Of a DNA stretch of 64,000 nt, positions 28,980 through 37,350 are shown in pieces. The position numbers were made by a program, and so were the translations under genes. The notes beneath the pieces were generated by a model. The model did not search any database and was not told the origin of the DNA. It worked only from the letters and a program-made list of their open reading frames with translations. The number at the start of each line of letters is the position of its first letter. Position 1 is the stretch's first letter. This DNA comes from Leucobacter chromiireducens subsp. solipictus (GTDB lineage: Bacteria > Actinomycetota > Actinomycetes > Actinomycetales > Microbacteriaceae), in contig NZ_QYAC01000007.1 in assembly GCF_016758195.1 (NCBI RefSeq), positions 62,001-126,000 of the forward strand, given 5' to 3'.

Positions 28980-30140
28980 ATGCCGGAAAATGGGACCTCG
29001 CCGCTGTCGAGTCGGCCGTTTGCGGCGGACCAGGAGCGCTGGTTCGCGCTGCTCGATCTGCTCGACCTGGATCGTCTGGCGCGCGACTTCCTCGTGCGGC
29101 TCGAAGAGGTGGACGAGTACGCCGAGAAACGCGTGTCGGGCGAGGAGCTCGCCGCCGCCGCGCGGGCGTCCTTCGCGGGCCTCATCGAGCGCATGCGGGT
29201 GGCCGACAGCGTGAAGGCGCAGGCCGCCGCGTTCGCCGTCGGGACCTCGCGCGCGCGGGCCGGAATCTCACGCGCCGCCCTCATGACCGCGATCCGGCTC
29301 GACTATGTGGTGCTGTGGAACGCGCTCGTCGCGGTTGCCTCCGAGGACGACGCCCAGCTCCTGCTGCGGCACGCGGACTACGTGTGGCAGGTGGTCGACG
29401 AGTACGCGGGGCACGCCCAGGACGGCTACCTGGCGGAGCGTGAGCTTCAGACCGACGAGCGGCAGCTTCTCGAGCGCGCGCTTGTCTCCGAACTCGTGGA
29501 CACGGAGGAGCGACCGCCGAGCGAGCGCACCGCAGAGATTGCGGCGGCGCTGGGGGTCCCCGCCCGTGCGCACTGGGTGGTGCTCGCCGCCGAGGGCACC
29601 GAGGCGGTCGCGCTGCGCCAGACCCTCGCGGGGGATCCGCGCATGCGGGAGTCGCTGCTGTCCTCGTACCGCGGCGCGACGCTGCTGCTGCTCGTGACGG
29701 CGACCGCGTGGCACACCCGCCCCGCACTGCAGTCGCTGCGGGGCAGCGACCTCGGTGCCATCGTGACGGTCGAGGGTATCGAGGAGGTCTGGGCGGGGGC
29801 GCGGCTCGCGTCCGAGCTCGCGGCGCTGCCCGCCCGCAACGGGGGTCGGCGCGGCTTTACGGACTGGCCGCGGCTGGTGCGCTCCCAGCTCACCGGCACC
29901 CACTTCGAGCTGGTGCTCGACTTCGAGGCGAAGCTCGCGGAGTGCAGCCCGGCCGAACGGGAAGCGATCGAGGAATCGATCCGCGCGTATCTCGAGACCG
30001 GCAGCGTGCAGGCCGCGGCGTCGCAGATGTTCTGCCACCGCAACACGATCACCAACCGCCTGCGCCGTTTCACCGAGCTGACCGGCATCGACGTCACGGT
30101 GCCGACCGAGGCCGCGAGTGTCGTGCTCGCCTGGGCGTAG
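28980..30140 (+). CDS. PucR/CdaR-type helix-turn-helix regulator
   Basis: 386 aa. The C-terminal HTH segment (SVQAAASQMFCHRNTITNRLRRFTELTGIDV, about 340-372) is the PucR/CdaR HTH_30 pattern. A central GGDEF-like degenerate domain and an N-terminal helical domain with RVSGEELAAAARASFAGLI precede it. Such proteins usually activate catabolic operons in response to the pathway substrate. The divergent ThDP gene and the surrounding hydrolases and transporter are the likely targets. The start is uncertain: ATG 28980, GTG 28971 and GTG 28944 are all in frame, and the last would put the start almost at the predicted transcription start. Confidence 0.82.
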   Translation: MPENGTSPLSSRPFAADQERWFALLDLLDLDRLARDFLVRLEEVDEYAEKRVSGEELAAAARASFAGLIERMRVADSVKAQAAAFAVGTSRARAGISRAALMTAIRLDYVVLWNALVAVASEDDAQLLLRHADYVWQVVDEYAGHAQDGYLAERELQTDERQLLERALVSELVDTEERPPSERTAEIAAALGVPARAHWVVLAAEGTEAVALRQTLAGDPRMRESLLSSYRGATLLLLVTATAWHTRPALQSLRGSDLGAIVTVEGIEEVWAGARLASELAALPARNGGRRGFTDWPRLVRSQLTGTHFELVLDFEAKLAECSPAEREAIEESIRAYLETGSVQAAASQMFCHRNTITNRLRRFTELTGIDVTVPTEAASVVLAWA

Positions 30141-30166
30141 CGGCGTAGCGGCGGGGCTGGGGGAAT

Positions 30167-30206
30167 GCGCGGGGCCGCGGGCGTGTGTCCGCCCGCGGCC
30201 CCGCGC
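30167..30206. terminator. Bidirectional terminator between regulator and dehydrogenase
   Basis: 17-bp perfect arms (left begins GCGCGGGGCC, right ends GGCCCCGCGC), loop TGTGTC, between convergent genes. Confidence 0.8.
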
Positions 30207-30215
30207 GCGATCGTG

Positions 30216-31166
30216 CTAGTTGACGAGCGTGTGCGGCTGCTCGCCCGCGAGGACGCGCGTCACGTTCTCGGCGGGCACCATGAAGTACTCGCGGAGCGTC
30301 GCGTCGCTCCGGAACGCCGAGTGCGGGGTGACCTGCACGCGCGGGTGTGCGACGAAGGGATCGTCCGCGGGTGCCGGCTCGACGTCGAGCACGTCGAGGA
30401 ACGCGGAGCGCACCTGGCCGCTGTCGAGCGCGGCGAGGAGGGCGGCGCTCTCGATCAGCTCGCCACGGGCCACGTTGATCACCACGGCACCCTGCGGCAG
30501 CTTCGCGAGGTTCTCCGCGTCGAGGAATCCGCGGGTCTCGTCGGTGAGCAGCGCGTGCAGGCTGAGCACGTGGGACTGCGCGAGCAGCTCGTCGGTCGAG
30601 TGGACCCGCTCGATGCCGTCCTCCCAGGCATCCTCGGGGACGAAGGGGTCGTAGGCGACGACGCGGTCGAAGAACGGCAGGGCGCGCTCGGCGACCTTCC
30701 GCGCGATCCGGCCGAAGCTCAGCAGGCCGAGCGTGAGCTCGCTCACGCGGGGCGGCAGCGGCAGCGCGGAGTAGTCCCACTCGCCGCCCTCGACCTGTTC
30801 GACCGAGGCGCGGATCTCGCGGAGCAGGCCGAGCATCCCGGCGACGGCGTGCGTGGCGACCTCCTCGCTCGCGACACTGGGCATGTTGCACACGTCGATG
30901 CCGAGCTCGCGCGCGACGGCGACGTCGATCTTGTTGAACCCGACGGAGGTCGTCGCGATGACCTTCAGCTGGGGCAGCGCGCGAAGGGTGGCCGCATCGA
31001 GCTCGATGAAGCTGGCAACGATACCCTCGCAGTTCGGCGTCTTCGCCAGCAGTTCCGCGGGATCGAGCGTGTCGAGCAGGGTCACCTCGTGGCCCTGGGA
31101 CTCCAGATAGGCGATGGCCTCGTTCGGGTCGAGCGCCCCCCGATCGGTGATGGTGATCTGTGCCAT
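30216..31166 (-). CDS. D-isomer-specific 2-hydroxyacid dehydrogenase
   Basis: 316-aa NAD(P)-dependent dehydrogenase reducing a 2-oxoacid to a D-2-hydroxyacid or the reverse. The nucleotide-binding segment LTLGLLSFGRIARKVAERALPF has Ser in place of one Gly of the usual GxGxxG. Downstream are NVARGELIESAALLAAL with the catalytic Arg, DVLDVEPAP with Glu, and the catalytic His in TPHSAF. ATG 31166 has GGAGGAG 6 bp upstream on the minus strand; further upstream in-frame ATGs lack this. Divergent from the MHS transporter. The family includes phosphoglycerate, glyoxylate and hydroxypyruvate reductases; the substrate here is open. Confidence 0.85.
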   Translation of the reverse strand: MAQITITDRGALDPNEAIAYLESQGHEVTLLDTLDPAELLAKTPNCEGIVASFIELDAATLRALPQLKVIATTSVGFNKIDVAVARELGIDVCNMPSVASEEVATHAVAGMLGLLREIRASVEQVEGGEWDYSALPLPPRVSELTLGLLSFGRIARKVAERALPFFDRVVAYDPFVPEDAWEDGIERVHSTDELLAQSHVLSLHALLTDETRGFLDAENLAKLPQGAVVINVARGELIESAALLAALDSGQVRSAFLDVLDVEPAPADDPFVAHPRVQVTPHSAFRSDATLREYFMVPAENVTRVLAGEQPHTLVN

Positions 31167-31268
31167 TGCGGCTCCTCCTGCGTTGAATCCGGTGGCGAAA
31201 AGGCTCGCCCCACGAAGCTTCGCACACCCCCCGATGTGCAAGTGCATACCGTTCCCGCCCGGGTTCAC

Positions 31269-31285
31269 GTCACTTGCCTAGTGAC
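31269..31285. promoter_or_regulatory. Palindrome in the divergent dehydrogenase/transporter promoter region
   Basis: GTCACT-TGCCT-AGTGAC, perfect 6-bp arms. A nearby ATGTGCAAGTGCAT (31233-31246) resembles the GTGCAC elements near the PucR/CdaR-type gene. Both are candidates for regulator binding. Confidence 0.4.
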
Positions 31286-31391
31286 CTGTGCGGGGCCGAA
31301 ATGGCATTGTCATTGGAGCGAGCGCGACATGACTTACGGCCCGGTCGCTCGAAGAAGAGTGGGCCACTCAACGAAAGAGGACGGAACTCGA

Positions 31392-32729
31392 ATGAGCTCG
31401 ACGTCAAACATCACGCAGGCGGAGCGCGAGACCGCGACCGTCAACGTGATTTCCCCACGCGATGCGCGGCGCGCATCCTTCGGTGCCCTCGTCGGCAACG
31501 TGCTGGAGTGGTACGACTACTTCCTGTTCAACACCGCCGCCGCGCTCGTGTTCAACGTGCAGTACTTCGTCAGTGACAATGCGGCCGCAGCCTCGATGGC
31601 CGCGTTCGCCACCCTCGCGGTCGGCTTCCTCGTCCGTCCGCTTGGCGGCTTGTTCTTCGGCTGGCTCGGCGACAAGATCGGCCGCAAGGCGGTCCTGATG
31701 ATCACCGTCGTCGGCATCGGCGTCGCGACCGGCCTGATCGGCATCCTGCCGAACTACGTCACGATCGGCGTCTGGGCCCCGATCATCCTCGTGTTCCTGC
31801 GGCTGCTGCAGGGCCTGTTCATCGGCGGCGAGTGGTCGGGTGCGATGACCCTCGCGGTGGAGAACGCGCCCCTGAAGATGCGCGCCCGCATGGCGGCCCT
31901 GCCCCAGCTCGGTTCGCCGATCGCGACGATCATGTCCTCGGGCGGGTTCTTCCTGCTCGCCCTCTTCCTGAGCGCCGACAACTTCGACGCGTGGGGCTGG
32001 CGGATCCCGTTCCTGCTCGCGATCCCGCTGCTGCTCGTTGCCGTCTGGCTGCGCGCCAAGATGCACGAGTCGCCCGTGTTCACCGAGATGAAGGAGAGCG
32101 GCGAGAACGAGAAGGCCCCGCTCAAGGCCGTCTTCGCGCAGGCGTGGCGCCAGCTGCTCGTCGGCATTGCCGCGGTGCTGCTCGGCACCGCCGGCTTCTA
32201 CATCGTGACCACGTTCGTGATGAACTACGGCACCCGCGTGCTCGGCATCGAACGCGACATGATCCTCATGGCGACGCTGATCGGAGCGGTGTTCCAGCTC
32301 CTTTCGGTGCTGCACGCCGGATCCCTCGGCCAGAAGTACGGTGCCACCCGCGTCATCATCGGGGCGGGCATCCTCACCGCGGTCGCCGCGTTCCCCTGCT
32401 TCCTGCTGATCCAGACCACTCAGCCGGTGCTCGTCACGATCGGCATCGTGATCTCGGTGTCGCTGCTCACGTACTCCTTCGCCGCCGCGGGCTCGGTCCT
32501 CACCGGCCTGTTCCCCGCATCGGTGCGCCTCTCGGGTGTGGCCGTGGCCTTCAACGGCGCGAACGTGCTCGCGGGCCTGACCCCGCTGATCGCGACGGCG
32601 CTCGTGACCGCCTCCGGCGACTCCTGGGTGCCCGCGGCGATCATGCTGATCGTGTTCTCGCTGCTCAGCACCGTCGGCGCGATCCTCGCCCCGAAGCTCA
32701 GCCAGCAGTACGAGGGCTTCAAGCACTAA
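31392..32729 (+). CDS. MFS transporter, metabolite:H+ symporter (MHS) family
   Basis: 445-aa permease with 12 predicted helices. FGALVGNVLEWYDYFLFNTAAALVF at the N-terminus, RPLGGLFFGWLGDKIGRKAVLMITV and RLLQGLFIGGEWSGAMTLAVENAP are hallmarks of the MHS family (shikimate, dicarboxylate, betaine and aromatic acid symporters). It is preceded by GAGGACGG and starts at ATG 31392. It probably imports the organic acid used by the surrounding enzymes. A strong hairpin follows, so the downstream hydrolases have their own transcript. Confidence 0.9.
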   Translation: MSSTSNITQAERETATVNVISPRDARRASFGALVGNVLEWYDYFLFNTAAALVFNVQYFVSDNAAAASMAAFATLAVGFLVRPLGGLFFGWLGDKIGRKAVLMITVVGIGVATGLIGILPNYVTIGVWAPIILVFLRLLQGLFIGGEWSGAMTLAVENAPLKMRARMAALPQLGSPIATIMSSGGFFLLALFLSADNFDAWGWRIPFLLAIPLLLVAVWLRAKMHESPVFTEMKESGENEKAPLKAVFAQAWRQLLVGIAAVLLGTAGFYIVTTFVMNYGTRVLGIERDMILMATLIGAVFQLLSVLHAGSLGQKYGATRVIIGAGILTAVAAFPCFLLIQTTQPVLVTIGIVISVSLLTYSFAAAGSVLTGLFPASVRLSGVAVAFNGANVLAGLTPLIATALVTASGDSWVPAAIMLIVFSLLSTVGAILAPKLSQQYEGFKH

Positions 32730-32735
32730 CGCAGT

Positions 32736-32766
32736 GTGTGCCGCGCGGGTCCGCCGCGCGGCACAC
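32736..32766 (+). terminator. Terminator after MHS transporter
   Basis: GTGTGCCGCGCGG-GTCCG-CCGCGCGGCACAC, perfect 13-bp arms, 6 bp after the stop. Confidence 0.8.
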
Positions 32767-32846
32767 GTGACCTCCGGGTGCGGTGGAATGGGGATGAACC
32801 CACCGCCGCACCCATTCGTATTCACCCCCCTGGAAAGGACGCCACC

Positions 32847-34496
32847 ATGCAGCTCGACCTGATCGTTCGTGCCCGTGAGATCCTCACGCTGGACCCCGCC
32901 CGCCCCGTCGCGACAGCGGTCGGCGTGATCGGGGAGCGCATCGTCGGCTTCGATGCCGAGATCGCGGGGCTGCCCGCACTGCGCGAGCTCGATTTTCCGA
33001 CCGCTACCGTCACGCCCGGTCTGATCGACGCGCACTGCCACACGGCCTGGTGGGGGCTCGGTCTCGCCGCGATCGATCTGAGCCAGGCGCGGGGCCTCGA
33101 CGAGCTCTACGCGCTGGTGGCCGCCGAGGCCGCGCGGCTGGACGCGGCCGGGGATCCGCACGCCTGGCTGCACGGCACCGGGTTCAACCAGGCGCACCAC
33201 GGCGGGGCCTTCCCCGACATCGCCCGCCTCGACGAGATCACGGGTGGTCGCCCGCTGTATCTCCGTCACACCTCCGGCCACGCCTCGATCACGAACACCG
33301 CGACGTTGCGGCTCGTGGGCGCGCTGGAACCCGACTTTGAGAACCCCACGGGCGGGGTCGTGGTCCGCGACGCCGCGGGGGATCCGACCGGCCTCGTCGA
33401 AGAGGCCGCGCAGGGTCTCGTGCAGGCCATGCTGCTGCCCTACGCCACGGACCAGCTCGTGACCGCGCTCGACGCGGCGACGCGACGGTACGCCGCCGAG
33501 GGGATCACGAGCTTCACGGAGGCCGGGGTGGGCGGCGGCTGGATCGGCCACAGCCCCGTCGAGGTCGCGGCGTACCAGGCCGCCGCCGAGCGCGGCCGGC
33601 TGCACGCGCGCGCTCAGCTCATGCCGGCGCTCGACGCCCTGCGCCCGCTGTCCGGCCACGCGAGCGATTTCCACGGTACCGGCGCCGGGGCCGGCCTCGA
33701 CCTCGGGATCCGCGCCGGGTTCGGCGACGATCGGGTGCGCTTCGGCCACGTCAAGGTGTTCCTGGACGGTTCGTTGCTCGGGGCTACGGCCGCCGTCACC
33801 GAAGACTACTGCGGGCACGAGCACAACACCGGCTACCTGCTGGACGAGCCCGAGGTGTACCGCGAGCGCGCACTCGCCGCGTACCGGGCCGGGTGGCCCC
33901 TCGCGCTGCACGCCATCGGCGATGCCGCCATCGACCTGGCGCTCGATCTGATTTCCGAGGCGCAGGAGCGCTACGGGACGCACGAGGTGCCGTGCCGGAT
34001 CGAGCACTTCGGCATCGCGAGGCCCGATCAGCTCGCGCGGGCCGGTGGCCTCGGCATCGCGGTCACGCCGCAGGCCGGCTTCATCGGACCCATCGGGGAC
34101 CAGATGGCGGATCGCGTCGGCCCCGAGCGCGCGCCGTGGCTGTACCGCGGGCGTTCGGTGATCGACGCGGGGATTCTGCTGACGGGCTCCTCGGATCTGC
34201 CTGTCGCGGACAACAACCTGCGCCGTGGCATGCAGGCCGCCGTGGACCGCCGGACCGACTCCGGGGCCGTGCTCGGCCCCGAGGAAGCGATCACCCCCGA
34301 GGAGGCGCTGCGGACCCACACCGTGTGGGCGGCGCAGGCGACGGGTCAGCTCGCGAGCCGCGGCACTCTCGAACGCGGCAAGCTCGCCGATCTGACGGTG
34401 TTCTCCGATTCGCCACTGACCGCCCCGAGCATCGCCGACCTCGACGTGGTCGCCACGATCCTCGGCGGTGCGCTGAGCTACGACGCCCGCGGCTAA
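32847..34496 (+). CDS. YtcJ-like metal-dependent amidohydrolase
   Basis: 549 aa, amidohydrolase_3 (YtcJ) family. The first metal-binding motif is DAHCHTAWW (residues ~56-64) in ATVTPGLIDAHCHTA. Further ligands are in GHVKVFLDGSL (Lys), ALHAIGDAAIDLALDL (His), RIEHFGIA (His) and LTGSSDLPVADNN (Asp). Such enzymes hydrolyse amide or C-N bonds of small molecules, and many have no assigned substrate. GGAAAGGA (32832-32839) precedes the ATG. It sits 46 bp before the M20 hydrolase and is probably co-transcribed. Confidence 0.88.
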   Translation: MQLDLIVRAREILTLDPARPVATAVGVIGERIVGFDAEIAGLPALRELDFPTATVTPGLIDAHCHTAWWGLGLAAIDLSQARGLDELYALVAAEAARLDAAGDPHAWLHGTGFNQAHHGGAFPDIARLDEITGGRPLYLRHTSGHASITNTATLRLVGALEPDFENPTGGVVVRDAAGDPTGLVEEAAQGLVQAMLLPYATDQLVTALDAATRRYAAEGITSFTEAGVGGGWIGHSPVEVAAYQAAAERGRLHARAQLMPALDALRPLSGHASDFHGTGAGAGLDLGIRAGFGDDRVRFGHVKVFLDGSLLGATAAVTEDYCGHEHNTGYLLDEPEVYRERALAAYRAGWPLALHAIGDAAIDLALDLISEAQERYGTHEVPCRIEHFGIARPDQLARAGGLGIAVTPQAGFIGPIGDQMADRVGPERAPWLYRGRSVIDAGILLTGSSDLPVADNNLRRGMQAAVDRRTDSGAVLGPEEAITPEEALRTHTVWAAQATGQLASRGTLERGKLADLTVFSDSPLTAPSIADLDVVATILGGALSYDARG

Positions 34497-34542
34497 CCGC
34501 CGCCCGGCGCACCCCACCGTTTTCTCCACGAAAGGAACCACC

Positions 34543-35820
34543 ATGACCGAGCCTCTCGGAGCCCCGAACGACGACGCGTTCCTCGCGGACTGGGCCACCC
34601 ATTCCGCGTTCGGGGCCGTCCCCGGCACGAACGGCGTCGACCGTCAGGCCGCGAGCCCGGCCGACGGGGAGCAGCGGAAGTGGTTCGCTGAGCTCCTCGA
34701 ATCTCGCGGGTTCACGGTCCACCACGACGAGATCGGCAACCAGTTCGGGTTGCTTGAGCTCGTGCCCGGGGCGCCCTACGTGCTCACCGGCTCGCACATG
34801 GACTCCCAGCCCACGGCGGGCCGCTTCGACGGGGCGTACGGTGTGATGGCCTCGGCCTACGCCTGCTTCCGTGCCGCCGACGCGCTGCGCGCCGATCCCG
34901 CGGGGGCCCGGCACAACCTCGCCGTGGTGAACTGGTTCAACGAGGAGGGCTCGCGCTTTAAGCCGTCCATGATGGGCAGCTCCGTGTTCACGGGCAAGCT
35001 GGCCCTCGAGACCGCCCTCGCCACGCCGGATCCGCGCGGCACGACCGTCGCCGAGGCGCTCGGCGCGATCGACGAGCTGGGGACGGGGCCCGTGTTCGGT
35101 GCGGGCACCGAGCGCCGCGTCGCCTCCTACGCGGAGATCCACGTCCAACAGGGGCGCAGCATGGAGGAGGACGGGGTCACGATTGGCCTCGTCAACGCGA
35201 CCTGGGCGGCGCACAAGTTCGAGTTCCGGGTGCGCGGGGCGCAGGCTCACAGCGGCGCCGCGCTCATGGCGGATCGCAAGGATGCGCTGCTCGGGGCCGC
35301 GCGCCTCGTGGTGGCGGCCCGTGAACTCGTGGATCAGTTCGACGAGGGCCAGCTGCACACCGCCTGCGGCGAGCTGAACGTGTACCCGAACTCCCCGGTG
35401 GTCGTCGCGAGCGAGGTCGAGCTGCTGCTCGATCTGCGCTCCCCGTCGGCCGAGGTGATCCGCGCCGCGCACGCCTCGCTCATGGACACCGTGGCCCGCG
35501 TGGAGCGCGAGGACCGGGTGACGATCGAGGTCATCGCCGAGCACGCCTGGGATCAGAACCCGTACCCGGAGGCCGGCGTGGAGCTCGCGCGCGAGGTCGC
35601 CGAGGGGCTCGGGCTGAGCTCGGCTCGCGTGATGACGGTCGCGGGGCACGACTCGACAAATATGAAGGACGAGGTCCCCACCGTCATGCTGTTCGTGCCG
35701 AGCGTCGAAGGGGTCTCGCACAACCTCGACGAGTACACGCGCGACGCGGACCTGCTCGCCGGCATCGCGCACCTGACGGGCGTCGTGACCCGTCTGGCGG
35801 GCGGCGCGCTTACGGCGTAG
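34543..35820 (+). CDS. M20-family N-carbamoyl-amino-acid / allantoate amidohydrolase
   Basis: 425 aa. The metal site is laid out as in allantoate amidohydrolase and N-carbamoyl-L-amino-acid hydrolase: GSHMDSQPTAGRFDGAYGV (His, Asp), NEEGSRF (catalytic Glu pair), EIHVQQGRSME (His/Gln) and SHNLDEYT near the C-terminus (His). The lid-domain segment GAQAHSGAALMADRKDAL is typical. It removes ammonia and carbon dioxide from an N-carbamoyl group. Together with the YtcJ hydrolase it suggests stepwise breakdown of a cyclic or N-acylated nitrogen compound. GAAAGGA lies before the ATG. The 3' end overlaps the convergent DD-carboxypeptidase gene by 11 bp. Confidence 0.88.
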   Translation: MTEPLGAPNDDAFLADWATHSAFGAVPGTNGVDRQAASPADGEQRKWFAELLESRGFTVHHDEIGNQFGLLELVPGAPYVLTGSHMDSQPTAGRFDGAYGVMASAYACFRAADALRADPAGARHNLAVVNWFNEEGSRFKPSMMGSSVFTGKLALETALATPDPRGTTVAEALGAIDELGTGPVFGAGTERRVASYAEIHVQQGRSMEEDGVTIGLVNATWAAHKFEFRVRGAQAHSGAALMADRKDALLGAARLVVAARELVDQFDEGQLHTACGELNVYPNSPVVVASEVELLLDLRSPSAEVIRAAHASLMDTVARVEREDRVTIEVIAEHAWDQNPYPEAGVELAREVAEGLGLSSARVMTVAGHDSTNMKDEVPTVMLFVPSVEGVSHNLDEYTRDADLLAGIAHLTGVVTRLAGGALTA

Positions 35821-37108
35821 GCGGTTCGGCCCAGCCGAACACGAGGGCGGGGTGGGTGACCCGCCACCACAGATCCGGCTCCCGGATGGTGGTGGCGGTG
35901 ATCACCGGCACCGCCGCGTCACCCGTGGGGGCGGAGAGCTGAATCGTTCCCGCGCGCTGCCCCTCGGCACCGGTCGAGATCGGGGTCAGCTCGACCGTGC
36001 GCGTGGCCCGTTCCCCGGGGAACAGCACCGTGCTCGCGCTCCCGTCGGCCACGAGCTCGACCGTGTGACCGTCGACGGTGACCGCCGTGCCGACAAGATC
36101 CTGGGGGAGTACGAGCGGGAGCGGCTGCGCCGCACTGTCCATCCCGGTGAGGAGGGCGCTCGTGTGCCGCGCCCGTTCGCTGCCCGAGTCGCGGCCGAGC
36201 ACCGCAGCGATCTTCACCGCGGGGCGGCCCGAGGCGGTCGTTTCTTGTGCGGCGACGAGGTTGTAGCCCGCGACGCTCGAGCGGCCCGTCTTGAGGCCGA
36301 CGGTGCCGGGGAGCTGCGTGAGCAGCGGGTTGGTGTTCTCCACCGTACCGATGCCCCAGGGCAGCTCGGCGCTGGGCATCCGGGTGAATTCGGCCAGGGT
36401 GGGGTTCGCGAGTGCGAGCCGGCCGATCCGAACCACGTCCGCGGCGCTTGCCACGTTCGCCTCGTCCATCCCGGTGGGTTCGGCGAGCGACAGCGTGGCG
36501 AGGCCGTGGCGTTCCGCCCACTCGGACACGGCCGCCGCAAACGCCGCGTCGTCCCCGACGGTCATCGCCGCGTAGGCGGCGGCGAAATCGTTCGCGGAGG
36601 GGAGCAGCGCGAGCGTGAGCATCTGCCGGGTGGTGACCTCGGTGCCCACGGGGATCGGGAACGCGATCCCGTCGTCCGCGAGATACGCCTGCTGCCGGGA
36701 CGCATCGGCCGCCGTCCAGACGTGCACGGGACCGTCCTCGCCCGGCGCGAGCGGGGCCCGCTCCAGACCGATCAGTACGGTGACGAGCTTCGAGATACTC
36801 GCGATCGGGCGCGGTGTTTCGTCAGTGCTCCACACGGCCTCGCTGTCCTGCCAGCCCACCGCGGCCGGTCCGGGCTGCGCCGCCACGAGATCCGCAACCG
36901 TGGCCGTGGCGAGCTCCGCGCTCGCCGCAGCCGCCGCATCCCACTCGGCATGGTCTGTCGGCGCGATCCGGGGCGCGGGGAGCGGGGTGAGCGCGCAGGC
37001 CGCCGTGTAGCCGCCCGCACCGAGCAGGATCGCGCCCGCGATGCCGCCCGCGAGCCAGGGGCCGCGGCGCCTCGGAGCTGTCGGCGGGGCAGGGGCGTCG
37101 CGGTGCAT
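35810..37108 (-). CDS. D-alanyl-D-alanine carboxypeptidase (PBP5-type)
   Basis: 432-aa cell-wall enzyme trimming the terminal D-Ala of peptidoglycan stem peptides. All three penicillin-binding motifs are present: SISK at 104-107 (nucleophile Ser104), SAN at 171-173 and KTG at 273-275. An N-terminal basic stretch followed by a hydrophobic segment (about 18-40) acts as membrane anchor or signal. The usual PBP5 C-terminal amphipathic anchor is not evident; the C-terminal domain has a beta-rich sequence instead. TAGGCT (minus strand, 37120-37115) ends 6 bp before the ATG: leaderless. Confidence 0.92.
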   Translation of the reverse strand: MHRDAPAPPTAPRRRGPWLAGGIAGAILLGAGGYTAACALTPLPAPRIAPTDHAEWDAAAAASAELATATVADLVAAQPGPAAVGWQDSEAVWSTDETPRPIASISKLVTVLIGLERAPLAPGEDGPVHVWTAADASRQQAYLADDGIAFPIPVGTEVTTRQMLTLALLPSANDFAAAYAAMTVGDDAAFAAAVSEWAERHGLATLSLAEPTGMDEANVASAADVVRIGRLALANPTLAEFTRMPSAELPWGIGTVENTNPLLTQLPGTVGLKTGRSSVAGYNLVAAQETTASGRPAVKIAAVLGRDSGSERARHTSALLTGMDSAAQPLPLVLPQDLVGTAVTVDGHTVELVADGSASTVLFPGERATRTVELTPISTGAEGQRAGTIQLSAPTGDAAVPVITATTIREPDLWWRVTHPALVFGWAEPPTP

Positions 37109-37350
37109 AGCTTCAGCCTAATCGGCAGCGTGCGGGGTCTGACGAACGGCGCTCCGAACCGCCCCGCCTGGGCGAGCGCTCACCGTCGCGCTGCACAGCC
37201 GTTTGGGCCTGGACTGTGCCAGATGCACCTCGGCCGTGCGGGGGAAGCCTGGCAGGATATCCCTCATGCAGCCGCGCCGCATCGCGCGGTGCCCCTGCCG
37301 CGCGCACCCATCGTGTGCCGCGCGGATCCGGATTCCCGAGGAGGCTCACC

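Noticed and set aside
31404-34628. Minus-strand open frame of over 1000 codons opposite the MHS transporter and amidohydrolase
   Set aside because: Shadow frame; both plus-strand genes carry diagnostic motifs.
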